The notes: generated by a model not told the origin, from the sequence alone. 64,000 bases of DNA from AV69 sp963742315 (GCA_963742315.1 CAVULE010000001.1:372001-436000), one strand, 5' to 3'; numbered from the stretch's first letter, positions 9,180 to 17,850 are shown. Made by a program: numbers and translations.

Positions 9180-11261
9180 ATGCTTCGATTATCTTCGCTT
9201 AAGTCTCTCCTCTTTCTTTCAGCTTCTCTTGCCCTTGCCGCGACCGATAGTCCGCCCCCTAACAACAAGCCGCAATACGGCGCCTGGGGATTTGACTTGG
9301 CCGGCGCGGACACAAAAACGAAGCCCGGCGACGATTTCTTCCGTTATGCCAATGGCACCTGGATCGACAAAACTCAGATCCCGCCGGACAAGCCGGCCTA
9401 TTCTTTGCGTCTGGCTATGACTGATCTGACCGAACAGCGGTTGCACGAAATGATGGAAACACTGGCCGCGAAAGATGTGACCAATCCCTCGACGTTAGAG
9501 GACAAAGTCGCCGCATTTTATCGCTCGTTCATGGACGAGGCGCGCATCGAACAACTCGGCGCCAAACCCATCGAGAGTGTCTTGTCTGAGGTAAAGAAGG
9601 CGGAGACGCGCGATGATCTTGCGGCTTTGATGGGACGCGAGTCGCTGGACTACGAATCCGCTCTCTTTTCCTATGGTATCGACGTCGATCTGAAAGATCC
9701 GAGTAAATATGCGTTCTATCTGCGGCAGAGCGGACTGGGCTTGCCGGACCGGGATTATTATTTGAAACCCGAGTTCGAAAAGAAGAAGTCGGCCTACCGA
9801 ACGTATGTGACTACACTGCTTAAACTCGTGGCGTGGCCGGAAGCCGAGGCACGTGCGAAAGACGTTGTCGATTTCGAAACTAGGATTGCGGATGCGAGCT
9901 GGACGAAAGCCGAGCAGCGCAATTTGGATGCAATTTATAATCCTATGACGGTTGATGAGCTGGCTACGTTCACGCCCGGCTTCAACTGGAAGGGCTTTTT
10001 GGGCGCAACAAAAATGGACAACTTGTCGCGCGTCGTCATCGCAGAAAAGAGCGCGTTTCCAAAACTGGCGGATATCTACGCCAAGACTCCTCTTGAGACC
10101 ATCCGCGCCTGGCACGCATTCCATATTGCGGATAACGCGGCGCCTTATCTATCGAAGGCTTTTACCGCTGCCTACTTTGAGTTGCATGGCAAAACGCTCT
10201 CCGGTCAAAAGCAACAACAAGCGCGCTGGAAACGCGCCATTACTACGGTCGGCGGTGGTGACTTCGGTGTGGGTGACCGCTTCGGGACATTCGGCACAAT
10301 GGGTTTCGGAGTGGGACAGCTGTTTTCGGCGAAGTATTTTCCGCCGGAAGCAAAAGCCAAGATTCAGGAACTGGTGGCGAACCTGATGGCTGCGTATCGA
10401 GCGCGGATCCAGAAGCTCGATTGGATGGATGACAAAACCAAAGAGCAAGCCTTACAGAAACTCGACACCTATACTATTAAGGTTGGTTACCCGGATCACA
10501 CGCGCGACTATTCGAGACTGGTAGTTCGAAAAGACGATCTGATTGGAAATGTCCGGCGGGCGGCCGAGGCGGACTGGGATTTCTATAGCGGGCGCTTTAA
10601 CGGTCCAGTGGACAAAACGGACTGGGGCATGACGCCGCAAACTAACGATGCTTATAATGGTTCATTGCGCGACATTGTTTTCCCCGCTGGAATTTTGCAG
10701 CCCCCGATATTCGATCCCAATGCCGATCCCGCGATTAATTACGGGGCCGCTGGGGGCGTGATTGGACACGAGTTAACCCATGGCTTCGACGATCAGGGGC
10801 GTAAAATCGATGCCTCGGGCGCGCTGCGCGATTGGTGGTTGCCGAAGGATGCAGAGACTTTCAAGGCGCGGGCCGAGGTTCTGGGCAAGCAATATTCGCA
10901 ATACGAACCGTTGCCCGGCGTGAAAGTAAACGGCGAATTAACCATGGGGGAAAATATCGCGGATTTGGGAGGTCTCACGCTCGCGCTCGATGCCTATCGG
11001 CGATCGCTGGCAGGGAAACCGGCGCCGGTGCTCGACGGGTTCAGCGGCGAACAGCGCGTCTTTCTGGGCTGGGCTCAGGCATGGCGTGGCAAAGTCTCCG
11101 ACGATTATGTGCGCAAGCAGGTGGTGAGCGATCCGCATTCGCCTCGCCAATTCCGCGTGATTGGTCCGGCGCGAAATATCGACAGCTGGTATGATTCATT
11201 CAAAGTGCAGGCCAGCGATAAAATGTTTGTCGCGCCGGAAAACCGGGCTCGAATCTGGTAA
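9180..11261 (+). CDS. M13 family zinc metallopeptidase (PepO/neprilysin-like)
   Basis: M13 enzymes are zinc endopeptidases that cut short peptides; bacterial members are periplasmic or secreted. The 693 residues start with a signal peptide (LLFLSASLALAATDS). PGDDFFRYANGTWID, the standard opening of the mature domain, follows. The zinc site is HELTH at residues 530-534 with the third ligand Glu591 in ENIADLGGL. NAYY-type substrate-binding sequence appears as TNDAYNGSLRDIVFPAG. The C-terminus ends CRIW-like as ENRARIW, normal for the family. Length is typical (about 690). The gene converges on the M16 operon with an 11-bp gap. Confidence 0.95.
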   Translation: MLRLSSLKSLLFLSASLALAATDSPPPNNKPQYGAWGFDLAGADTKTKPGDDFFRYANGTWIDKTQIPPDKPAYSLRLAMTDLTEQRLHEMMETLAAKDVTNPSTLEDKVAAFYRSFMDEARIEQLGAKPIESVLSEVKKAETRDDLAALMGRESLDYESALFSYGIDVDLKDPSKYAFYLRQSGLGLPDRDYYLKPEFEKKKSAYRTYVTTLLKLVAWPEAEARAKDVVDFETRIADASWTKAEQRNLDAIYNPMTVDELATFTPGFNWKGFLGATKMDNLSRVVIAEKSAFPKLADIYAKTPLETIRAWHAFHIADNAAPYLSKAFTAAYFELHGKTLSGQKQQQARWKRAITTVGGGDFGVGDRFGTFGTMGFGVGQLFSAKYFPPEAKAKIQELVANLMAAYRARIQKLDWMDDKTKEQALQKLDTYTIKVGYPDHTRDYSRLVVRKDDLIGNVRRAAEADWDFYSGRFNGPVDKTDWGMTPQTNDAYNGSLRDIVFPAGILQPPIFDPNADPAINYGAAGGVIGHELTHGFDDQGRKIDASGALRDWWLPKDAETFKARAEVLGKQYSQYEPLPGVKVNGELTMGENIADLGGLTLALDAYRRSLAGKPAPVLDGFSGEQRVFLGWAQAWRGKVSDDYVRKQVVSDPHSPRQFRVIGPARNIDSWYDSFKVQASDKMFVAPENRARIW

Positions 11262-11272
11262 AGCGCGCGCTC

Positions 11273-12733
11273 CTATTTTTGCTTTACCAGGTCAGCCCGG
11301 TTCAAATCCAGATTCGATTGAGGAATTACTTTGGTCTGCGAAAAGTTTTTCTTCAAAGGATCAACAAAAGCCGAAGCCTTACCTACAATGACGAGGCTGG
11401 ACGGTGGCACGAGATATTTCTCAGCGAAAGCTGTAACGTCCTTTGTCGTTATCGCATTGATCGCAGGAATAAACTTGTCCAAAGTTTCAAGCGGCAAATT
11501 ATAAACCGCCAAACCCGCAATCTGACTTGCGAATCCCAGATCAGTTTCGAGGCTTCGCGCGTAGTTGCCCGTAAGCAATGCTTGCCGCGACTTTAGCTCA
11601 TCTCCCTGCACGGGATCTGTTTCCAATCGTTTCAGCTCGGTCTGCAATAGCGATGCAACTTCAGCGGCCGATTCGTTCTTGGTTTGAGCGGAAGCGATAA
11701 ATGCGCCTGCATCGCGACGGACATCGAGCGAGCTCCTGGCCCCATAACTAAGACCGCGTTTGATCCGAATCTCTCGATTTAATCGGGAGGCGAAACCGTT
11801 GCCTAGCGCAGCATTCGCAACCACCCCTGAATAATAGTCCGGCGAATCGCGTTTAATCGCGGGCTTGGTTAAGCTAACGGAAGCCTGCCCGGCTTCTGGC
11901 ATATCGACTACTACGCTCTCTGGTTTCCACCTTGCTGTTGCAACCGCAATAGGGTGGGGTGTCTCTTGATTCGCCTTCCAGGCCCCGAAAAACTTCTCAG
12001 CGTACTCTTTCCCTTTTTCCAGGGTCACGTTACCCGAAAGGATCAAGGCCGCGTTATCCGGTCGGTAGTAGGTCTGGTAGAATTTCAGGATGTCCGCCCG
12101 TTGGATTGCCGGCAATGTCTCCGGCGTGCCTCCGGCGGCGTGACCATATTCGCCGTCTCCATAGACAACCCGCCCCATAACATAGGACGCGACGGAGCCT
12201 GGTTGTTGCAAAGCGACGCGCAATCCGTCGAGTGACTGCTTTTTTAATCGATCGATCTCTTCTTCCTTAAAAGCAGGATGTAAAGCTACGTCCGCTAAAA
12301 TAGTTAAAGCTGGCTCAGCTTTGCTCGACATAACCAGGACACCGGCATTCGAGTTATCCGAAGCGCCGGACGAAAAGATCGTGCCGCCTAACGATTCAAT
12401 TGCACTGGCAATCTCCGGCGCCGACATTTTTTCGGTGCCTTTGGTGAGCAATGAACCAGTCAAGCTTGCCGTTCCCGCAAGGTTGTTAGGATCTGCCTCC
12501 GATCCATTTCGGATAATTAATTCTACCGCCAGCAACGGTAGGCTTGGGCGTTCCGCTACAATTACGCGCAAACCATTAGCGAGCTCCGCTTCCTTTGGAT
12601 GAGTGAAGCTGCCTGAATGCGGCGGAGCCGGTGAGGGGGCAGTATCGACACCACCGATGGCGAAGCAATGGTGCCCTGGCCCAAAGCAAAGCAGTGCCAG
12701 CGATAGCAACAGATGAACCTGTCTGTTTCTCAC
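11273..12733 (-). CDS. M16 family peptidase-like protein, non-catalytic subunit
   Basis: This 486-residue protein has the M16 (pitrilysin) fold, with a signal peptide at the N-terminus (LLLSLALLCFGPGHHCFA) and ANGLRVIVAERPSLPLLAV at the start of the domain. The HxxEH zinc motif is absent: the aligned stretch reads LAGTASLTGSLLTKGT. The C-terminal half keeps GLSYGARS, the usual Arg/Tyr substrate-holding segment. Many bacteria encode such pairs, one active and one inactive, which together make a heterodimer. It starts within the last four bases of the upstream active partner, so the two are translationally coupled. Confidence 0.9.
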   Translation of the reverse strand: MRNRQVHLLLSLALLCFGPGHHCFAIGGVDTAPSPAPPHSGSFTHPKEAELANGLRVIVAERPSLPLLAVELIIRNGSEADPNNLAGTASLTGSLLTKGTEKMSAPEIASAIESLGGTIFSSGASDNSNAGVLVMSSKAEPALTILADVALHPAFKEEEIDRLKKQSLDGLRVALQQPGSVASYVMGRVVYGDGEYGHAAGGTPETLPAIQRADILKFYQTYYRPDNAALILSGNVTLEKGKEYAEKFFGAWKANQETPHPIAVATARWKPESVVVDMPEAGQASVSLTKPAIKRDSPDYYSGVVANAALGNGFASRLNREIRIKRGLSYGARSSLDVRRDAGAFIASAQTKNESAAEVASLLQTELKRLETDPVQGDELKSRQALLTGNYARSLETDLGFASQIAGLAVYNLPLETLDKFIPAINAITTKDVTAFAEKYLVPPSSLVIVGKASAFVDPLKKNFSQTKVIPQSNLDLNRADLVKQK

Positions 12734-14118
12734 GACTTCTTCGTATCTTCCGGTTTGGCGGCTTCTTTCTTTCCTTCAGGCAAGTACTCGATCAACACCT
12801 TCTTTTTTCCTGCTATGTATTTGTTTAATACATCTTTTATTTCACTGGCGGTTACTGCCTGGTATTTCGCCAAATCTGTGTTGATGTGGTTAGGGTCGCG
12901 GTAGATCACCGCGGCTTCGCCCAAGGCGCTTGCTTTCCCATTGTTCGTCTCCCTCTCCATCAGCTTTCCCGTTAGAAACCGGTTTTTTGCTTTATCCAAC
13001 TCCGCTTCCGTCACGCCGTCCTTCAGGATTTTCTCAATCTGGTCATTCAACGACTTCTCGGCCTCGGGCAGCGATTTGCCGCTCGCCACAATGATACGAA
13101 ATGTCAATAACCCCAGGTCGTCTCGAAGATCGGCGTCGAAGGAGGCGCGCTGGGCCACTTGTTGTTCATAAACGAGCGACTGATAAAGGCGCGACGATTG
13201 ACCGCCGGATAGAATTTCCTCGGCCAAATCCAGTGCTGCTTCATCGTTACTGCGAACCGACGGCCCCAGATAAGTCACGGCGAACGCGGGCAATGGGGCC
13301 TTGGCACTGGACAAGACCTCATGCCGATCTTCTTTACGCGCAGGTTCAACGACCGTGACGCGTGGAATCTTCGTTGTCGGCTTGGGGATCGGATCGAAGT
13401 ATTTTTTGGTCCAGATTTCCAGGTCACTCGCCTTAAAATCGCCAACTACAACTAATGTTGCATTGTCCGGTCGATAGAAGGTCGAATGAAACGCTTTTAC
13501 CTCTGGTAGTTGCGCCGCGTCGAGCTCTGTAATATTGCCGATGCTCGGACGCTTGTAAGGATGGGCGGCAAACGAGTTTTGATCGATCGCTAACGAGAAT
13601 TCGCCATACGGATTGGCCAGGATGCGCTGGCGATATTCTTCCTTCACCACATCCCGCTCTGAATTGAAGTTCGCATCATTGAGGGCCAATGAAGCCATCC
13701 GTTCCGCTTCCGCCCAAAGGACCGGTTCCAGGTAGTTCGAAGGAACAACCTCATGGTAAACGGTCACGTCCGGCGCGGTATAGGCGTTGTTCTCTCCACC
13801 GACGTTTTCGGTCAACTGCTCAAAAGTGTCCGGGGTCAGGTGCTCGTTGCCCTTAAACATCATGTGCTCAAACAAATGGGCAAACCCGCTCCGTCCATCG
13901 GGATCATCCTTGGACCCGACGTGGTACCAAACCTGGACAGCTACCGTTGGACTGGAATGATCCTCGATCGAGTAAATCTCCAGACCATTTTGCAAGGTAG
14001 TATGATTGAAAGACAACTTCTTCACTTCGGCTTCGGGCTCTCGCGCGAGACCTGAAGCAACCAAGGTCAAGCAAGCAGAAAAAAGAACGAGAAGCCGGCC
14101 GGCGCGCACAGAGCGCAA
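12730..14118 (-). CDS. M16 family zinc peptidase, catalytic subunit
   Basis: A 462-residue secreted zinc peptidase with a signal peptide (RLLVLFSACLTLVASGLA). The inverted zinc motif HLFEH lies at residues 81-85 in AHLFEHMMFKG, and the distal Glu ligand is in the ERDVVKEEYRQRI segment. It is the first gene of a two-gene operon; the following gene encodes the inactive partner and overlaps it by 4 bp. Processing peptidases of this kind degrade signal peptides or oligopeptides in the periplasm; the exact substrate cannot be told from sequence. Confidence 0.93.
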   Translation of the reverse strand: MRSVRAGRLLVLFSACLTLVASGLAREPEAEVKKLSFNHTTLQNGLEIYSIEDHSSPTVAVQVWYHVGSKDDPDGRSGFAHLFEHMMFKGNEHLTPDTFEQLTENVGGENNAYTAPDVTVYHEVVPSNYLEPVLWAEAERMASLALNDANFNSERDVVKEEYRQRILANPYGEFSLAIDQNSFAAHPYKRPSIGNITELDAAQLPEVKAFHSTFYRPDNATLVVVGDFKASDLEIWTKKYFDPIPKPTTKIPRVTVVEPARKEDRHEVLSSAKAPLPAFAVTYLGPSVRSNDEAALDLAEEILSGGQSSRLYQSLVYEQQVAQRASFDADLRDDLGLLTFRIIVASGKSLPEAEKSLNDQIEKILKDGVTEAELDKAKNRFLTGKLMERETNNGKASALGEAAVIYRDPNHINTDLAKYQAVTASEIKDVLNKYIAGKKKVLIEYLPEGKKEAAKPEDTKKS

Positions 14119-14196
14119 ACCTTAGGGAGCGATTCTCTTTCGACAACCTCTTTTGCTCCCTACTCGGGTTCAAGCCACTGCTACGATTCCTGGCAA

Positions 14197-14472
14197 TTGG
14201 TGCGCAAAACCTTCGCCTCGACCGCAGTTCGGCGCATTGCTCTCTGGTCATACGCTCTCTATCTCGTTCATTTCCCGCTTCTCCAGGTGGTGGCGAAGTA
14301 CACGCCAGCGAGGTGGACCAGTTCATTCGTTCAACGCATGGCAGTTACGTCTTTGCAATTCGCCGCTGTTATCGGGATCAGTGCGCTGCTATATCGCTAT
14401 TATGAATCGCGCTCTACCCATCTGCGCGAATGCCTGGCTCCGGCAGTAGCGCGATTGCTGCGCAGAACGTAA
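14197..14472 (+). pseudogene. Remnant of an acyltransferase-3 (OafA-like) gene, C-terminal part only
   Basis: The 91 residues from TTG 14197 carry two membrane helices. LWSYALYLVHFPLLQ is the characteristic next-to-last segment of acyltransferase-3 membrane proteins, and LLYRYYESR corresponds to their C-terminal end. A full member has about 350 or more residues and about ten helices. Upstream the frame stays open but loses similarity, and the divergent M16 gene begins at 14118. The rest has therefore been deleted and this is probably not functional. Confidence 0.6.
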
Positions 14473-14515
14473 CCAGCTCGGGCAATCAATTGCGGGCTGC
14501 CGCCTATCGCGCAGC

Positions 14516-14803
14516 TCACGCTGCCTGCTCGTGCGAAATTCGTCCACAGACGGGGCAATTAAGCTTGCCGTCCAGGTCTGTCGCGACCAGTTCCGGCGGC
14601 CAGCAGCGGGGACACAGACTGAATCCTAATTCGCCGCCAAGCGTCGCTTGGGCCATCCGCAGATCGTTTTCGGCTTCGCAAAGAAACTTTCCCAGCCGAG
14701 CCGGCGCATCTCCCGTAGCCGAGAGGATTTCTCGCGCGGCGCGAACTTTTTCAGAAACCACTGTGATTGAGAGAAGCGCAGAATGTAGAGCATCAATGTC
14801 CAT
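14516..14803 (-). CDS. Small zinc-ribbon-like protein of unknown function
   Basis: This 95-residue protein starts at the ATG at 14803. The N-terminal 60 residues are helical, with a heptad-like pattern (ALHSALLSITVVSEKVRAA). The C-terminal part holds two Cys pairs, CPRCWPP and CPVCGRIS, about 20 residues apart, which should form a zinc ribbon. No named family was recognised. It is flanked by the acyltransferase remnant and a GIY-YIG gene, and neither suggests a role. Confidence 0.6.
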   Translation of the reverse strand: MDIDALHSALLSITVVSEKVRAAREILSATGDAPARLGKFLCEAENDLRMAQATLGGELGFSLCPRCWPPELVATDLDGKLNCPVCGRISHEQAA

Positions 14804-14994
14804 GATAATAGATTAAACGCCTCCCGTGACGATTCGGTTGCAGTTGTGTGCCGATTTTGTGAAATCGCAGATCTGAGGTGCCGGATTCTCGATTTTTTGG
14901 CGAGGCCGTATCGCTGGAACGTAGGAACTCCATGCTCGGCCGCATGACGCTAGAACGTTTTACTCGGCCGAATGCTCGGACCGATGGCGGCAAC

Positions 14995-15294
14995 TTATAG
15001 ATGTCGTCGTGAGAATTCGCGACCTGAACCGGTCTTCAGATATTTTTCAAAAGCTCTAGCTTTCGCTTTTGATCTGAATGCAATTGCGGTTTCGATGCGC
15101 CACGGGCGGCATCTGGCGGTGTATATGCATGTGCCTTGATTGTGCTCTTTTAGACGAGACGGGAGGTCGCGCGTGATGCCGGTGTAGTGTTGAGTCGCAT
15201 CAGCCTCGCTTACGAGAAGATAAACGTAGAAAAAATTTTCCGTTGCGTTGGCTTGCCAAGCCGTAGTCTTGGAGCGCAAGGGAGAACATATCAA
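14995..15294 (-). CDS. Small GIY-YIG domain nuclease-like protein
   Basis: About 80 residues form a stand-alone GIY-YIG domain. FYVYLLVSEADATQHYTGI supplies the two motif strands, TRDLPSRLKEHNQG the conserved Arg helix, and AFEKYLKTGSGREF the C-terminal helix of the UPF0213/YhbQ-type group. The start is uncertain: the frame opens with TTG at 15294, but the domain begins around 15250, so a later non-ATG start is possible. Small proteins of this kind are found in many soil bacteria. Cellular targets are unknown. tRNA-Ile lies upstream on the same strand. Confidence 0.75.
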   Translation of the reverse strand: MICSPLRSKTTAWQANATENFFYVYLLVSEADATQHYTGITRDLPSRLKEHNQGTCIYTARCRPWRIETAIAFRSKAKARAFEKYLKTGSGREFSRRHL

Positions 15295-15362
15295 GCACAG
15301 GCCCGCCTACGTTTCACTCCGGCGTGGGAGCCTTCACTTTGCGCTGCGCTCCAAGCGAAGGC

Positions 15363-15436
15363 TGGGCCTGACTGGGCTCGAACCAGTGACCCTGCGCTTA
15401 TCAAGCGCATGCTCTAACCAACTGAGCTACAGGCCC
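15363..15436 (-). tRNA. tRNA-Ile (GAT)
   Basis: On the minus strand the acceptor GGGCCTG pairs with CAGGCCC. The D-arm reads AGCTCAGTTGGTTAGAGC, the anticodon stem TGCGC/GCGCA closes the loop TTGATAA (anticodon GAT), and the T-arm contains TGGTTCGAGCCCA. The gene is 74 nt long with no encoded CCA. tRNA-Ile(GAT) normally sits with tRNA-Ala(TGC) between 16S and 23S; here the two lie 6.4 kb apart on opposite strands. Confidence 0.97.
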
Positions 15437-15454
15437 GCTTCGCGGAGGTGAAAA

Positions 15455-15468
15455 GTGATCGGTGATCA
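15455..15468. repeat. Degenerate 7-bp tandem repeat, array 8
   Basis: Two units, GTGATCG and GTGATCA, lie just upstream of tRNA-Ile on its own (minus) strand. Weak alone, but the position matches array 7, which precedes tRNA-Ala. Confidence 0.4.
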
Positions 15469-15510
15469 GGGAATGGTCAAGCGGGATGCGCGACCCAGTC
15501 CCTCAAGTCG

Positions 15511-15590
15511 CTGTTCCTTTGCTACCCGCCCATCGCAGCGCAACAGGCTAACAGCCCGTTGGACGCACAGACTAGAAAATCTGTGTTCCG
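15511..15590. repeat. Palindromic repeat of family C, copy 1
   Basis: Contains CAACAGGCTAACAGCCCGTT and then CGCACAGACTAGAAAATCTG, ending TGTGTTCC. The same two hairpins, in the same order, occur at 18228-18333 and 54337-54439. The left end is less well conserved. Confidence 0.6.
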
Positions 15591-15704
15591 ACCAGCCACG
15601 TCCGGCATGTCGCGGAACGCGGACCTTCCTGTTGTGCGCGAAACGGACATTCCCCCCTTTTCTTCCGCGATCGAATGCGAGCGCTCCTTCCTTTGGTGCC
15701 GAGA

Positions 15705-16190
15705 TCAGGAGCGGCTTGGAATTATGCGACGTGTCGCGATCGACCAATACAGGATCACCGCAAACATTGCGCCACAGATGTCGATCATTACGTCGCGCAA
15801 TGACGCCGTTCGTGATGGAACGAAAGACTGATGAAATTCATCGGTTGCGGCATAAGCCGCGCAGAGCAGTAGCACGAGGCCCGCGGAAAGTGCTCTCCGT
15901 CCTTTCAATGCCGTATGGATAAAGGCGCGATACAACAGCACCGCGAGGATGGCATATTCCGATACATGCGCGAGCTTGCGCATAAAAAATTGGACCCGCA
16001 AAACGGTGAGGGGCGAAATTTTGGGAAAAAGCCAGTGTAAGAGAGGCCCAATAATACGTGAAGTATGTTCGGCTGACATCAAATCAGTCGACCCAATGAA
16101 AATGAGGGCCAACCAAATTATGATCGGCAACCAGTATCGAAGAAATGCTTTCAGATAAGGAATGTTAACCCGCGCAGTCCTGTTCGACAA
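15705..16190 (-). CDS. VanZ family membrane protein
   Basis: The 161-residue protein has four hydrophobic segments: near residues 13-31 (LKAFLRYWLPIIIWLALIF), 75-92, 97-115 and 133-150. The VanZ signatures are present: FMRKLAHVSEYAILAVLLYR, with its conserved Lys, His and Glu, and AAYAATDEFHQSFVPSRTAS. VanZ itself gives low-level teicoplanin resistance, but most chromosomal relatives have no proven function. It is divergent from manA with a heptamer array between the two. Confidence 0.88.
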   Translation of the reverse strand: MSNRTARVNIPYLKAFLRYWLPIIIWLALIFIGSTDLMSAEHTSRIIGPLLHWLFPKISPLTVLRVQFFMRKLAHVSEYAILAVLLYRAFIHTALKGRRALSAGLVLLLCAAYAATDEFHQSFVPSRTASLRDVMIDICGAMFAVILYWSIATRRIIPSRS

Positions 16191-16219
16191 TTTACCCTAT
16201 TATCGGTTCAATAATTGAA

Positions 16220-16247
16220 GACGGTTGATGTTTGATGTTTGATGGAG
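16220..16247. repeat. Degenerate 7-bp tandem repeat, array 9, ending in the manA ribosome binding site
   Basis: Four units: GACGGTT, two perfect GATGTTT, and GATGGAG. The last unit contains the GGAG of the manA Shine-Dalgarno sequence, so the array reaches the translation start region itself. Confidence 0.65.
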
Positions 16248-16253
16248 GGCATG

Positions 16254-17198
16254 ATGACGGGCTCCGATTCACCGGTCGTGTTCGAACCGATTTTCAAGGA
16301 AAGGATTTGGGGTGGTCATAACCTTGCTGCATCGTTTGGTAAGAAATTGCCTGCCAACAAACGAATCGGCGAGTCCTGGGAGATCGTCGATCGACCCGAA
16401 GCCCAAAGTATCGTGCACGAAGGCCCGCTGGCCGGCCGATCGCTTCACGATCTCTGGGTTAACTTTCGCGAAAAGCTATTTGGCGCGGTGCCCGATGCCC
16501 CGCGTTTTCCGCTGCTGATTAAACTGCTTGATGCGCAGGAAAAGTTGTCGCTGCAAGTCCATCCGACGCCAGAAATCGCAGAATCGTTAGGTGGCGAAGC
16601 CAAGACAGAATTTTGGTATGTTTTTGCGGCGGAGCCGAATGCCGAAATTTTCGTTGGCCTCCGAAAATCGATGACGCGCGATCAATTCGAGGACGCCCTT
16701 CATTCCGGAACTGTCGCCGATTGTGTTCACGCGATCCGGATGAAGAACGGTGACGCCATGTTGCTGCCTTCCGGGAGATTTCACGCCATCGGCGCCGGAA
16801 ACATCTTGGTCGAGGTCCAGCAAAACAGCGACACCACTTATCGCGTTTTCGATTGGAACCGAGTCGATGATCAGGGGGAGCGGCGACAACTTCATGTGGA
16901 TCAGGCGTTGCAATGCATCGATTTCAATGACGTGGCTCCCGAGCCGATTACAGCAAGTGGTGAATTACTTGTGCGACATGAACTCTTCGAAGTGCAGAAA
17001 TGGCGTCTCGATGCTCAGCGTGCGACCGCTCCGCTCGGGCAATTTGCCATTGTTTTGTGCTTAACCGGCGCGCTGCGATGCGCCGGTGTCGATTTCACGC
17101 CGGGTGATTTCTTTCTCGTGCCGGCTTCGTTACGAGAACGAATGATCCATCCACGTGGCGAAGGCGCCTCGCTTCTGCGCGTGACGATTCCGATGTAG
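16254..17198 (+). CDS. manA: Mannose-6-phosphate isomerase, type I (class like ManA)
   Basis: This enzyme interconverts fructose-6-phosphate and mannose-6-phosphate using zinc, feeding GDP-mannose and glycan synthesis. Visible motifs are FKERIWGGHNLAASFGK, IGESWEIVDRPEAQS, the zinc-binding segment LSLQVHPTPEIAE, and KTEFWYVFAAEPNAEIFVG, with the later ligand in LPSGRFHAIGAGNILVEVQQ. About 315 residues, normal for the short bacterial form. ATG 16254 is preferred because GGAGGG (16244-16249) would be too close to the ATG at 16251. The TAG stop (17196-17198) lies inside the GTAG head of a REP hairpin. Confidence 0.92.
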   Translation: MTGSDSPVVFEPIFKERIWGGHNLAASFGKKLPANKRIGESWEIVDRPEAQSIVHEGPLAGRSLHDLWVNFREKLFGAVPDAPRFPLLIKLLDAQEKLSLQVHPTPEIAESLGGEAKTEFWYVFAAEPNAEIFVGLRKSMTRDQFEDALHSGTVADCVHAIRMKNGDAMLLPSGRFHAIGAGNILVEVQQNSDTTYRVFDWNRVDDQGERRQLHVDQALQCIDFNDVAPEPITASGELLVRHELFEVQKWRLDAQRATAPLGQFAIVLCLTGALRCAGVDFTPGDFFLVPASLRERMIHPRGEGASLLRVTIPM

Positions 17199-17253
17199 AG
17201 GCGACCGTGCCGGCCGCATGTTCTCAATCTGCAGGCGACACGCCCGCCACTAC
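17195..17253. repeat. Inverted pair of GTAG-headed REP hairpins, downstream of manA and RAYT
   Basis: The plus-strand unit (17195-17217) starts GTAGAG and has a 7-bp stem (GCGACCG/CGGCCGC, one mismatch) with the loop TGC. The minus-strand unit (17253 back to 17231) starts GTAGTG with stem GCGGGCG and loop TGT. The heads point outward into the two converging genes: the TAG of each head is the stop codon of manA and of the RAYT gene respectively. Confidence 0.85.
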
Positions 17254-17720
17254 ACCTGGGAGCGATCAATCGTAACGATCTTGCCCTGATATCGCCACGC
17301 GGCGGCCGAGTCGACAAGTCCGGCACGCACAGGATTTTGTCGGACGTATTCCCATTTCTGCGCGTAGCTTTCGTCATTGCGTAAGAGATGATCGAAAAAT
17401 CCGGGCTGCCACAATGGCCGGTTATTCGTGCCACCTAACGCAACCGATATCGCTCTTTTTAATCCGTTGACCCATTTGCCGAGGTCGAATCGATTGTCAC
17501 CTCGAACAAAGAAATGCATGTGATCAGGCATGATTACATAACGACCGACCCCGACGTTGAATTCCTCTACCCCTTTGAGCGCATATTTTCGAAAGGCCTC
17601 GTGCGCGGTCTCCAGGCGATCAATTTTTCGTCGATGGGCAGTACATATCGTGACGAAAAAAAGAGGCGGATCATAGGACTGAAAAATCTGCTGCAGCCGT
17701 GGCGGTCGCTTCTTGATCAC
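17250..17720 (-). CDS. REP-associated tyrosine transposase (RAYT, Y1 HUH family)
   Basis: About 156 residues from GTG 17720. RAYTs are single-copy, domesticated relatives of IS200/IS605 transposases that nick REP hairpins through a tyrosine. The HUH motif is in RYVIMPDHMHFFV. The catalytic Tyr lies in SYAQKWEYVRQNPVRAGLV, the family's best-conserved segment. LFFVTICTAHRR near the start is also typical. The frame stays open back to 17786, but that part is encoded by REP sequence and is unlikely to be protein. REP hairpins with the GTAG head flank the gene on both sides, as in known REPtron units, and provide its stop codon. Confidence 0.93.
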   Translation of the reverse strand: MIKKRPPRLQQIFQSYDPPLFFVTICTAHRRKIDRLETAHEAFRKYALKGVEEFNVGVGRYVIMPDHMHFFVRGDNRFDLGKWVNGLKRAISVALGGTNNRPLWQPGFFDHLLRNDESYAQKWEYVRQNPVRAGLVDSAAAWRYQGKIVTIDRSQV

Positions 17721-17729
17721 CGGGCGATT

Positions 17730-17850
17730 GTAGAGGCGGCCGTGCCGGCCGCAAAGTTGCGGTAGTGGCGGGCGTGTCGCCCGCAAAACCGCTCTAGTAA
17801 CCGGCGTACCGCCCCAGATCAGGAATTGCGGCCGACACGGCCGCCTCTAC
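17730..17850. repeat. Cluster of three GTAG-headed REP hairpins upstream of the RAYT gene
   Basis: Units at 17730-17752 (+), 17762-17784 (+) and 17828-17850 (-) each have GTAG, two free bases, a perfect 7-bp stem and a 3-nt loop. Stems are GCGGCCG with loop TGC, GCGGGCG with loop TGT, and GCGGCCG with loop TGT. These are the cleanest units in the window and lie next to their presumed enzyme. Confidence 0.9.

Noticed and set aside
8581..9420. A plus-strand open frame of 279 codons spanning two palindromes, tRNA-Ala and the start of the M13 peptidase gene
   Set aside because: It crosses a tRNA gene and repeats, and its sequence has no domain; the M13 gene in another frame is clearly real.
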